This document shows, piece after piece, positions 1-6,600 of a stretch of DNA of 12,644 bases (within the stretch, counting starts at the first letter, position 1; each line of letters begins with the position of its first letter). The stretch is from positions 1-12,644 of the forward strand of contig CAMNAY010000017.1 in the NCBI GenBank assembly GCA_946531975.1. The letters run 5' to 3'. The stretch is from an uncultured Ruminococcus sp. Its GTDB lineage: Bacteria > Bacillota > Clostridia > Oscillospirales > Ruminococcaceae. Made by a program: the position numbers and the translations under genes. A model generated the notes under the pieces. It had not been told where the DNA came from, did not search any database, and worked only from the letters and a program-made list of their open reading frames with translations.

Positions 1-35
1 GCCCGCACCGTAACCAATCGGTGCGGGCTGTTTTT
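1..35 (+). terminator. Rho-independent terminator of an upstream gene outside the window
   Basis: A perfect 10-bp GC-rich stem pairs positions 1-10 with 19-28 around an 8-nt loop, followed almost at once by a run of five T (31-35). It is a classic intrinsic terminator for rightward transcription, so a gene on the + strand presumably ends just left of the window. Confidence 0.85.
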
Positions 36-65
36 GTGTCGGTCGGGTTCTGTTTATGAGGTGTT

Positions 66-267
66 GGAGAAGATGCTAACCCCTGCCGCACTCCTGCGCC
101 GATTATGCGGCTCCTTGGGTGAAGCGAGACTGTGCAACCTTTAGCGTCACGCCAGCGCGGGCTCCGCGTGTTAATCGGCACCGCGCCCTGCGCGCCGCTT
201 GATCTCCGTTTTTCTCCCATCTGCTCGATGGACAGTCATGCTGCCCACGGCAGACGGGAGCTTTTTT
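66..267 (+). ncRNA. Candidate structured RNA, copy 1 (family not recognised)
   Basis: Two blocks recur almost unchanged at 889-986: 66-89 (24 nt identical to 889-912), then 123-135 plus 138-164 (13 and 27 nt identical to 945-957 and 960-986). The segment between the blocks differs in sequence, but both copies can form a hairpin at the same place; here 85-90 pairs with 106-111. A short GC hairpin (CGCGG/CCGCG) lies near 155-168. The element runs into an intrinsic terminator at 214-267, which suggests an independent transcript of about 200 nt, and GGAGAA (66-71) could pair with TTCTCC (212-217) to close it. I see no convincing promoter directly upstream. I do not recognise an Rfam family, and it could instead be a dispersed intergenic repeat. 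Confidence 0.4.
214..267 (+). terminator. Intrinsic terminator at the 3' end of RNA copy 1
   Basis: CTCCC (214-218) pairs with GGGAG (256-260), and CTGC (221-224) with GCAG (250-253) across a 2x2 internal loop. An extra small stem CTGCC/GGCAG is possible inside. Six T follow at 262-267. It lies at the end of the conserved element and not after a recognisable protein gene, which supports a stand-alone transcript. Confidence 0.5.
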
Positions 268-442
268 ATGCCTTGTCATCGAATGTGGCAATGCTTTGTC
301 GCTGAATACCCATGACCACCGTTCTATCTCATCAGGATTCTCGATTATCTTCATGATCTCAACAAGGACAAGGTGAAGTCCGGCAATACTACCGTCATCA
401 AGGCAGTCACCGAGTATTTTGACCGTTATCCTCTCGTTGGGA

Positions 443-471
443 TATATATCTTTATTGTATTATACTGTCAA
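443..471 (-). promoter_or_regulatory. Possible leftward sigma-A promoter
   Basis: On the - strand a perfect TTGACA -35 (466-471) is followed, after exactly 17 bp, by TATATA (443-448). It would drive leftward transcription through the putative remnant at 103-435, antisense to RNA copy 1. The spacer itself contains a TATAAT-like string, and the area is very AT-rich, so chance is possible. Confidence 0.35.
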
Positions 472-500
472 TGGGATATCAATTGTTTGTGCATCAGGGC

Positions 501-537
501 AAAAAGCGGCAGGGCAGCATCCGGAAATGCTGCCCTG
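501..537 (-). terminator. Strong hairpin, possible leftward terminator
   Basis: An 11-bp perfect stem pairs 510-520 with 527-537 around a 6-nt loop. Read on the - strand it is followed after four bases by five T (complement of A at 501-505). Read on the + strand there is no T-run. No leftward gene ends just before it, so it may terminate antisense transcripts or be a leftover. Confidence 0.4.
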
Positions 538-697
538 AAAAGTACGAATTTATGTGGGAACTTTCTTTGTTGTGGCTTCCTTTTCCTAATCCCGGTATTT
601 ACGCAGATTTCTGCATGAAGGTGAGGGCTGGTGTATGCGGGTTGTGGGAACTCGTCATGTGAACCTGCGTGGGAACTGCGCCTGCAAAACGCTTCAT

Positions 698-739
698 AAT
701 ACTGAAATTTCTTTCTGAATACCGAAATATTTTTCGGTA
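698..739. repeat. Direct repeat spaced by two helical turns, plus a dyad
   Basis: AATACTGAAATTT (698-710) and AATACCGAAATAT (718-730) are near-identical and start 20 bp apart, about two DNA turns. The second copy also forms a perfect 8-bp hairpin, TACCGAAA (720-727) with TTTCGGTA (732-739), around a 4-nt loop. The arrangement resembles a tandem operator, but no promoter or gene sits close enough to say what it would control. Confidence 0.3.
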
Positions 740-812
740 GAATCAATAGAAAACTTAAGCGTCTGCTTGAAATTTGCGTATTTAGGACATTCTCTCATTT
801 GAGTTGGGTGAA

Positions 813-865
813 GGGCGCCGCCCCTCGACCCTGCAAACTTTTGAAAAAGTTTGATCAAAACTTTT
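813..865. repeat. Intergenic inverted-repeat element with mutually exclusive hairpins
   Basis: A GGGC/GCCC mini-hairpin (813-823) is followed by three arms: CAAACTTTT (834-842), AAAAGTTTG (845-853) and AAACTTTT (858-865). The middle arm can pair with either the left or the right arm. From memory, very similar A/T-arm elements next to GC-rich mini-hairpins recur between genes in Ruminococcus-like and related Clostridia, so this is probably a dispersed non-coding repeat. Confidence 0.45.
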
Positions 866-879
866 GTGAGAGTTCTAAT
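851..879 (+). promoter_or_regulatory. Possible promoter ahead of RNA copy 2
   Basis: TTGATC (851-856), a 17-bp spacer and TCTAAT (874-879) resemble a sigma-A promoter. The predicted start, about 886, lies at the first conserved base of RNA copy 2 (889). The -35 is weak and overlaps the inverted-repeat arms. Confidence 0.3.
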
Positions 880-888
880 CCAGCTCTC

Positions 889-1011
889 GGAGAAGATGCT
901 AACCCCTGCCGCGATCAGCGGCAGCTAAGAGACTTCTTTGGAGCAGCGAGACTGTGCCGCCTTTAGCGTCACGCCAGCGCGGGCTCTGCGCCATGGCTCC
1001 GCGCCGGGCAC
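889..1011 (+). ncRNA. Candidate structured RNA, copy 2
   Basis: Shares with copy 1 the 24-nt block 889-912, the 13-nt block 945-957 and the 27-nt block 960-986, in the same order and with almost equal spacing (32 versus 33 nt between the first two). The variable segment keeps a hairpin in a different sequence: 906-912 pairs perfectly with 918-924 around GATCA. The 3' half carries a GCGCGG/CCGCGC stem in place of the short hairpin of copy 1. Unlike copy 1 it has no terminator and no distal TTCTCC partner, and the promoter of the next gene follows directly at 1012. It may be a truncated copy, a leader, or a repeat. Confidence 0.35.
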
Positions 1012-1040
1012 TTGCAATTCGATTGGATTTGTGCTATAAT
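1012..1040 (+). promoter_or_regulatory. Sigma-A promoter of the membrane protein-fruK unit
   Basis: TTGCAA (1012-1017), exactly 17 bp, then a perfect TATAAT (1035-1040). Transcription would start near 1047, leaving a leader of about 27 nt before the ATG at 1074. This also argues against longer in-frame starts upstream. Confidence 0.75.
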
Positions 1041-1073
1041 GGAATCAGAAACACAGAAAGGATCCGATCCCCT

Positions 1074-1565
1074 ATGGCTGTTCTTTTCGCCGGTCTGATC
1101 CGGCTCGGCAACTGGCGCTATTTCCTGACCGGCTTTACCCTGATCGCCGCCGCCGGACTCATCCTTCGGGCAGTCGGCAAAATCCTTGACCCCTTCGCAA
1201 AATGGCGCGTATTCCGCGGTACCTGCTCCGAAAGCGACGGCTCCGGTGCCCTGTCCGTAGCGTTCACTGACAGTCACCGCCTTCAGCATTCCGCGGCTTT
1301 CCGCTCAGAAGAACCGCAAGCAGCTCAGATTCGCGCAGGCGACACCGTAACAATCGCCCTGCGCACGGAACGGTTCATCTCCGGCAGCTACCCCGCAAAG
1401 CTCTGCGATGCCGCACAAGCCGGCGGAGATATCCTGCTCCGGAGCGAACAGCGCAGACTCCTGCACCGCGAGCTTCTGCGCACCGTCCTGATACAGGCAG
1501 TCATCTGCGGCATCGCTGCTGCGGTGTTCCTGCTGACCAAACAGTTCTGTTTTCCCGCCGGATAA
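1074..1565 (+). CDS. Small two-helix membrane protein, function unknown
   Basis: Encodes 163 residues. The ATG at 1074 is chosen because the promoter at 1012-1040 excludes the longer open frame and an AAAGGA ribosome site (1057-1062) precedes it, with an 11-nt spacing. A hydrophobic segment lies at about residues 16-35 and another at about 137-156. Between them is a soluble, probably beta-rich domain (about 45-120, with VTIALRTERFISGSYPA-like strands). Two membrane helices flanking a small beta domain resembles the DUF3592 arrangement, but I cannot confirm membership. There is no catalytic motif and no signal peptidase site. It is followed after 66 bp by the sugar-phosphate kinase and is probably co-transcribed with it; the link between the two is unknown. 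Its final residues are Cys-Phe-Pro-Ala-Gly. Confidence 0.75.
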   Translation: MAVLFAGLIRLGNWRYFLTGFTLIAAAGLILRAVGKILDPFAKWRVFRGTCSESDGSGALSVAFTDSHRLQHSAAFRSEEPQAAQIRAGDTVTIALRTERFISGSYPAKLCDAAQAGGDILLRSEQRRLLHRELLRTVLIQAVICGIAAAVFLLTKQFCFPAG

Positions 1566-1631
1566 GTATTCTGTCTCAACCGGAGGTCGCATATCATGAA
1601 AAGAAGTCACATGAAAAAAGGGAGAACCCAT

Positions 1632-2561
1632 ATGATCGCTACTGTCACAATGAATCCCGCTGTGGATTACACGGTCTCACTGGAGGAGCCGCTGCGCAAC
1701 AATGCCGTCAACCGCACCGATCATGAGCGGATCACTGCCGGCGGCAAAGGCGTCAATGTGTCGCTCGTTCTGCACCAGCTCGATATCCCGACGACCGTTT
1801 ACGGCTATCTCTCCGGCACGACCGGCTCGATGATTGCCGAACAGCTTCAGCGTACCCAGATTCCGACCGACTGGAATCAGGTGCCGAATCAGATGAACCG
1901 CATCAACCTGAAAATCCGCGAGAACGGCACCGTCACTGAGCTCAACGGCCGCGGCGTGTCCGTCACCGAGCAGGACACTGAGCTGCTCCTGCAAAAGCTG
2001 CGCAAATACGGCGACGGCGATTTCATCGTGCTTGCCGGCAGTATTCCCGCAGGTGCGCCCGTGACGCATTATGCCGATGTGATGACCGCGCTGGAGGACA
2101 GCGGCGTGAAATTTGCCGTCGATGTCGCCGGCGCCCCGATGCGCGAGGCACTTCGCTGCAAGCCGTTCGTCATCAAGCCGAACCTGCCTGAGCTTTGTGA
2201 GCTGTTCGATACTGCGATTGACACTTGGTGGGATGCACTCCCCTACGGCAAAAAGCTTCAGGAAATGGGTGCAGAGAACGTCCTGCTGTCACTCGGCGGA
2301 GACGGCGCTCTGCTGTTCACCTCCGAGAACCGCGTCTGGCATCTTTCCGCACCGCACGGCGAAGTGAAGAACGCTGTCGGCGCCGGTGACTCCATGCTCG
2401 GCGGATTCCTCGCCGGTGTCGCCTCCGGCAAGCCGCTGACCGAAGCGCTGCGCATGGGCATTGCAGCAGGCTCCGCGACTGCATTCAGCGAATGGATCGC
2501 AGACCGTTCCCGCATGGATAATCTGCTGCGCGTTCTGCCCGAACCGACCGAGCTGGTATAA
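1632..2561 (+). CDS. fruK: 1-phosphofructokinase (PfkB family)
   Basis: Predicted cytoplasmic PfkB-family kinase of 309 residues, the usual length. It would phosphorylate fructose 1-phosphate at C6 to give fructose 1,6-bisphosphate. Visible family marks are the N-terminal TVTMNPAVDYT, the substrate-site GGKGVNVS (37-44), KPN-x-x-EL (182-187), SLGGDGA (220-226) and the anion-hole/catalytic VGAGDSM (249-255) with catalytic Asp253. The start at 1632 follows AAGGGAG at ideal spacing and matches where the family begins. An in-frame ATG at 1596, also behind a GGAGG, would add 12 residues. Tagatose-6-phosphate kinase (LacC) belongs to the same subfamily and is an alternative. Unlike classic fru operons, no DeoR-type regulator or fructose PTS gene adjoins it; its partner is a small membrane protein. 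Confidence 0.82.
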   Translation: MIATVTMNPAVDYTVSLEEPLRNNAVNRTDHERITAGGKGVNVSLVLHQLDIPTTVYGYLSGTTGSMIAEQLQRTQIPTDWNQVPNQMNRINLKIRENGTVTELNGRGVSVTEQDTELLLQKLRKYGDGDFIVLAGSIPAGAPVTHYADVMTALEDSGVKFAVDVAGAPMREALRCKPFVIKPNLPELCELFDTAIDTWWDALPYGKKLQEMGAENVLLSLGGDGALLFTSENRVWHLSAPHGEVKNAVGAGDSMLGGFLAGVASGKPLTEALRMGIAAGSATAFSEWIADRSRMDNLLRVLPEPTELV

Positions 2562-2579
2562 AAACTGATCCGAATAAAA

Positions 2580-2617
2580 GATCCCGCCTGCACAGGAGCT
2601 TCCGTACAGGCGGGATC
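2580..2617. terminator. Shared terminator between convergent fruK and PHP-like gene
   Basis: A perfect 11-bp stem (2580-2590 with 2607-2617) closes a 16-nt loop that has its own short GGA/TCC pairing. Read leftward it is followed by CTTTTATT, giving a usable T-tract for the PHP-like gene. Read rightward only a weak TATTATATT follows. It lies in the 65-bp gap between the two stop codons. Confidence 0.65.
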
Positions 2618-2626
2618 AGTATTATA

Positions 2627-3349
2627 TTACATAAACGACGCAGGCTCTGCATTGGAAAGCAGCATGCCTGCATTATTTTTAATGCGGCGGTAGAGCTGTG
2701 CGGGCAGACTGCGCTGAATGATGCGCATTGCCTCGGAAAAATGCAGCGGCTCTGTGATATCCCGCGAACCGGTCGCAACAAAATGCGCATACTGATTCGC
2801 CAGCAGATACAGCGAGAGCTTGCGGTATTCTGTGTTCAGCAGACCGTTCACGGAAATTTGCAGCAGCATTCCGGTCTGACGCAGCGAAATCCAGTCCTCC
2901 GGCGACCAGACCGAATAGAACCGGTCAATATCGGCGGCAATCGGACAGAGTCCGCTGACAATGCGCAACCGCGTGATCTCCTCGCAGAATTCCTCTGTTG
3001 CCCGCTCCGGCGGAAGATCAATCAGCAGATATTCCGAATCGCCCAGCACGAACTTCCGCAGCGACCGCGGATGCTCCACGCAGAAGCGAAACGGAAGGAC
3101 AGCACCCGCAACCAGCCGCATCGGCGGAGCACAGTCCGTCAGCGCAGCGAGCTTTTCATCCCGCAGGCGCAGGAACTCCTCCGGGGAATGCAGCTCCGGA
3201 TCCAGAAACGGAGCAGCGACCGCCTGCTTGACATTGCTGTCGCGAAGATCGGAAGCACGCTGCACGGCTTCCGCTTCAGTCAGGGTTCCGCCGGCAACCG
3301 CAGGCAGACCGGGCAGCAGATTTGCATGGATGTCTACGTAGTAATTCAT
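2627..3349 (-). CDS. Degenerate PHP-domain (CpsB/CapC-like) protein
   Basis: Encodes 240 residues, close to the length of CpsB/YwqE-type tyrosine phosphatases, manganese-dependent PHP-fold enzymes that act on bacterial tyrosine kinases in capsule synthesis. The fold signature is recognisable: VDIHANLLPGL at 5-15, the MLLQISVNGLLN strand at 161-172 and HFVATGSRDIT at 189-199. Yet the expected ligands are mostly gone: the DIHSH motif reads DIHAN (only His8 kept), the TPHH-like site reads AAPF (45-48), the GAE site reads GAV (82-84), the AHPER site reads AADIDR (138-143), and the SDAH site reads TGSRD (193-197). A phosphatase role is therefore doubtful; a binding or scaffold role is possible. 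The start at 3349 fits the family N-terminus; a GGAAGG lies rather far upstream. No capsule genes adjoin it. It is divergent from the LacI-GGDEF-EAL gene. Confidence 0.65.
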   Translation of the reverse strand: MNYYVDIHANLLPGLPAVAGGTLTEAEAVQRASDLRDSNVKQAVAAPFLDPELHSPEEFLRLRDEKLAALTDCAPPMRLVAGAVLPFRFCVEHPRSLRKFVLGDSEYLLIDLPPERATEEFCEEITRLRIVSGLCPIAADIDRFYSVWSPEDWISLRQTGMLLQISVNGLLNTEYRKLSLYLLANQYAHFVATGSRDITEPLHFSEAMRIIQRSLPAQLYRRIKNNAGMLLSNAEPASFM

Positions 3350-3370
3350 CGTGCAAGGCTCACTTCCTTC

Positions 3371-3383
3371 CCGAACGGTTCGG
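3371..3383. promoter_or_regulatory. Palindrome in the leader of the PHP-like gene
   Basis: CCGAACGGTTCGG is a perfect 6+1+6 palindrome, about 17-30 bases downstream of the predicted leftward start site. The position suits a repressor operator. No cognate regulator is visible. Confidence 0.3.
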
Positions 3384-3406
3384 TTTCTGTCAGAAGATAC
3401 AATTTT

Positions 3407-3435
3407 ATTGTACCATAAAATTCCGGCTTTGTCAA
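3407..3435 (-). promoter_or_regulatory. Consensus sigma-A promoter of the PHP-like gene
   Basis: On the - strand: perfect TTGACA (3430-3435), a 17-bp spacer and TACAAT (3407-3412). The start site would be near 3400, giving a leader of about 50 nt before the ATG at 3349. Confidence 0.8.
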
Positions 3436-3484
3436 TGATATATGGATAGTTTATGAACAAGCATGTACAAATTATGAACAGCCA

Positions 3485-3518
3485 TTTTCCGTCATTTGTC
3501 GTGCAAAATGACGAAAAA
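3485..3518. promoter_or_regulatory. Inverted repeat between divergent promoters
   Basis: TTTTC-CGTCATTT (3485-3497) is mirrored by AAATGACG-AAAAA (3506-3518): 8 bp perfect, one mismatch, then 4 more pairs around an 8-nt centre. It lies 50 bp upstream of the leftward -35 and 78 bp upstream of the rightward -35, so a protein bound here could affect both genes. Confidence 0.35.
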
Positions 3519-3595
3519 CAGCAAATCACTCCGAAAACCCGCTTTATACGCGCTTTTTTCTTTGCTGCGGACACCGGAAAACCTGCCTTTCCCCA

Positions 3596-3624
3596 TTGAC
3601 AAATGCAGGGAATCATGGTAAAAT
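3596..3624 (+). promoter_or_regulatory. Consensus sigma-A promoter of the LacI-GGDEF-EAL operon
   Basis: Perfect TTGACA (3596-3601), 17-bp spacer, TAAAAT (3619-3624). Transcription should start near 3631, so the leader to the ATG at 3676 is about 45 nt. This also makes the open frame before 3631 irrelevant. Confidence 0.8.
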
Positions 3625-3675
3625 AATTTTGAATATCGTGGAGGATTGTATCCGATTGAAAGGGGTGAGATTCGT

Positions 3676-6600
3676 ATGCTTCAGGACAGACTTGTTTTTG
3701 CACTGTGTACCTCCCGCATCCATAACCCGGAAGTGTGTGCCAGCGTACAGGCTTTTGTTCACGAGGCGCACAGCCGCGGCTATGCAGTTCTGGTGTTCAA
3801 TTCCAGCCTGGAACAAAACTCCGGCGGGAAAAGCAACGCAAGCTGTTACAGCGTGTATGACCTGATTCCGTTTGACATCGTTGATATGATCGTCATTATG
3901 CGCGAGACAATCAATAACCGCATCGTAACCGATACGATTGCGCAGATTGCAAAGGAGCATCGGATTCCCCTGCTCTCTTATGACGGCATCATGAAGGATA
4001 TCCCTTCTGTCTACTCCTATCCCACGCAGGCTTTTGACGGTCTGCTTGAGCATATTTTCAGCGTGCATCACTGCACCCGCGTCGATTTCATGGCAGGACT
4101 CCGCGGCCATTACGGCTCGGAATGCATGGTTCTGGCTTACCGCGAGGCGCTCCGCAGACACGGTCTGCCCTTCGAGGAAGCGCGCATCGGCTACGGCGAA
4201 TACTGGGATGTTCCGGCAGCGCAGGAGACCGAGCGCCTGCTCAGCATCGACACCCCCGAAGCGATTATCTGTGCCAATGACGAAATGGCACTGTCTGTCT
4301 GTGCAGTCCTGCGCAGACACGGTCTCCGCGTACCGGAAGACATTATCGTCACCGGCTCGGACGGCATCGTAAAAGAACAGCTCCATACCCCGCGCCTGAC
4401 GACCTGCGTCAAGGATACCGGAAAGCTCAGCGCCGCTGCACTGGATGCCGCAGAGCTGATCCTCGACGGCGAAGATGTCAACCTTGAAATCGCAATCGAC
4501 CCGGAGCTCCGGATCTCGGAATCCTGCGGCTGCTGCATCACTGAGCAGCGCGACCAGAACGATGTGATCCGCCGGCTGTACCGCCAGCTTCAGGTCTGCG
4601 TCGAGCAGGAATCCGAGGAGCACTGGATGCTCGGCGATATGCTCGACCGCAAGCAGCCGACCGTCATTGACTATCTCGATATCATGGCACTGCACATTCC
4701 GGAGACAGCCTATCTCTGCCTCAGAGACTGCCTCGCGCCGGATCTGGCGGACTCGGATCTTCAGCATTTTGCGGATGAAGGCGAACTGATGAGCACCGTC
4801 ACGCATAAGCACCGCGACAAGCAGTTCTCCATTATCCCGCGCAGTCAGCTGATTCCAAACATTGAGAATGTGATCGGCTCCGGAAAAGCGATCTATATCA
4901 ATTCCGTATTCTTCCAGAATGAGGTCTACGGTTATTATGCATATTTCGGTGACGCCGTGGATGACGCAAGCTTCCGTTTGCCGAAGTTCATCCATACCGC
5001 AGGCAATGTCATCGGCTCCAGTCTCTCAACCGCGAGACTCCAGCTGATGAACGAGCGCCTGATGGCAGCGCGCGTCCGTGACTCCCTGACCGGTATGCTT
5101 AATCTGCACGGTGCGCTGAAAGCACTGAATGAACGGATCCGGAACGAAAAACACGAGGGCGAGAATCTGACGATGGTCGTCATCGGTCTCAACCGCCTGC
5201 GCCAGATCAACAGCATCTTCGGCCGCAGTGAGGGCGATCAGGCACTGCTCAGTCTCGCAAACGCGATCACGGACAGCATTGCCGGCGATGTGACCGCCGC
5301 CCGCATCGGCGGAGACGAATTCCTCATCGCGTTCTTCTGCACTGACGCCCGCCTGAATACCGCCGACGCACTCATCAGCGTCCTGCGCAAGCGGATGCAG
5401 AGCTATAATCAGGTCTCCGGCAAGAGCTACGCCATCGAAATCTCGATCGGGCGCGTCACCGCAAAGGTCGGAGCGCCGCTCTCGCTCGACAGTATGCTGA
5501 ATGAAGCAGTCACAATCAAAGATACCTCTCAGCTGGGCAGCAATGAGAACACCGAACCGCATCACAGCATGATCTCCGAGGCGGAAAAAGCACTGATGGA
5601 CCGCGTGCTCAACGAAAACCTGCTGACCTATCACTTCCAGCCGATCGTCAATGCCAAAAACGGCACAATCTATGCCTATGAAGCACTGATGCGCATTACC
5701 GGCGGCATCAACATTCCGCCGCTGACGCTTCTCAGCTACGCAGCATCTGCCGGCAGACTCTATGAGATCGAGTGGCTGACCTATAACAATGTCCTGCGGG
5801 CAGTACAGGCGCGCATCGCCTGCTTCCGCGACAAGAAGATCTTTGTCAACAGCATTCCCGGTCACTTCCTGACCGATACCGATTTCGGAAGACTGCGCGA
5901 ACTGTACGGCGATATTCTCCCGCAGCTCGTTGTGGAATTCACCGAACAGGCGGAGACCGAGGGCGAGGAGCTTCAGCAGATCCAGCAGCGCTGCTCCGCC
6001 AATCACATGGACATCGCGGTCGATGACTACGGCACCGGCTATTCCAATATCTCCAATCTGCTGCGGTATTCCCCGAACTATGTCAAAATTGACCGCAGCC
6101 TGATTTCCCAGATTCATGAGGAGCCGAAAAAGCAGCACTTTGTCACGAATATCATCGACTTCGCACATGCAAACGGCTTCATGGCACTGGCGGAAGGCGT
6201 CGAAACCGCCGAGGAGCTCCGGGCTATGATCCGCTTCGGCGCTGACCTGATTCAGGGCAACTATACCGCTCTCCCGCATGAGGATCCGCTTGAGAGTATT
6301 CCGGAGCACCTCGCCGCCCAGATCTGCAAATTCAGCGCAAGTGCGGCAAAACAGGTCATGAAGAAAACCTATATTCCGGAGATCGGCGAGATCATGTTCC
6401 TGCTGCCGCAGCTCGATGCGGAGCATTATACAGACCTGTTCATCTCACAGCCGGAAGCGGAGATCATCGGTGACTTCAATGAGTCCAGCTCGCTCCGCAT
6501 CCGCATCAAGGATGATACCAATACGCACATTACCCTGCGCAATGTCCGCTTCAATTCCCCGCAGCAGGGCCCCGCGATCCTGCTGGGCAGAAACTGCAAT

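Larger units (their letters stand above)
268..812. other. Gene-poor spacer with a possible decayed coding remnant
   Basis: No ORF here has both a ribosome site and a recognisable product. Around 312-435 both strands are open. The + frame reads as a plausible internal protein segment (it includes LNKDKVKSGNTTVIKAVTEY) but starts after a stop near 312 and has no start codon with a ribosome site. The - frame (it includes IMKIIENPDEIERWSW) is equally protein-like, has no Shine-Dalgarno before its ATG at 354, and runs into the RNA-like element. One of them may be a fragment of a lost gene; neither can be named. The remainder holds the hairpins listed separately. Confidence 0.3.

Noticed and set aside
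373..746. Short ORFs of 63-92 codons on both strands
   Set aside because: No ribosome site, no family resemblance, and they cover the strong hairpin at 510-537.
66..1011. CRISPR array or mobile-element ends
   Set aside because: There are only two copies 823 bp apart, with internal variation, no regular spacers, no target-site duplication and no transposase.
954..1073. Longer N-terminus (40 extra residues) for the small membrane protein
   Set aside because: The extension reads through the promoter at 1012-1040; transcription would begin near 1047, and the ATG at 1074 has a ribosome site.
2741..3418. Rightward 225-codon ORF opposite the PHP-like gene
   Set aside because: Low-complexity Arg/Gln-rich shadow without a ribosome site, and it crosses the shared promoter region.
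3350..3703. Longer N-terminus (118 extra residues) for the PHP-like protein
   Set aside because: It spans the leftward promoter and the opposing promoter, and the family signature VDIH begins just after the ATG at 3349.
3613..6426. Long leftward open frames of 460 and 466 codons antisense to the LacI-GGDEF-EAL gene
   Set aside because: The + strand frame has clear sensor, GGDEF and EAL motifs. The antisense frames are composition shadows of GC-rich codons with no ribosome site or recognisable domain.
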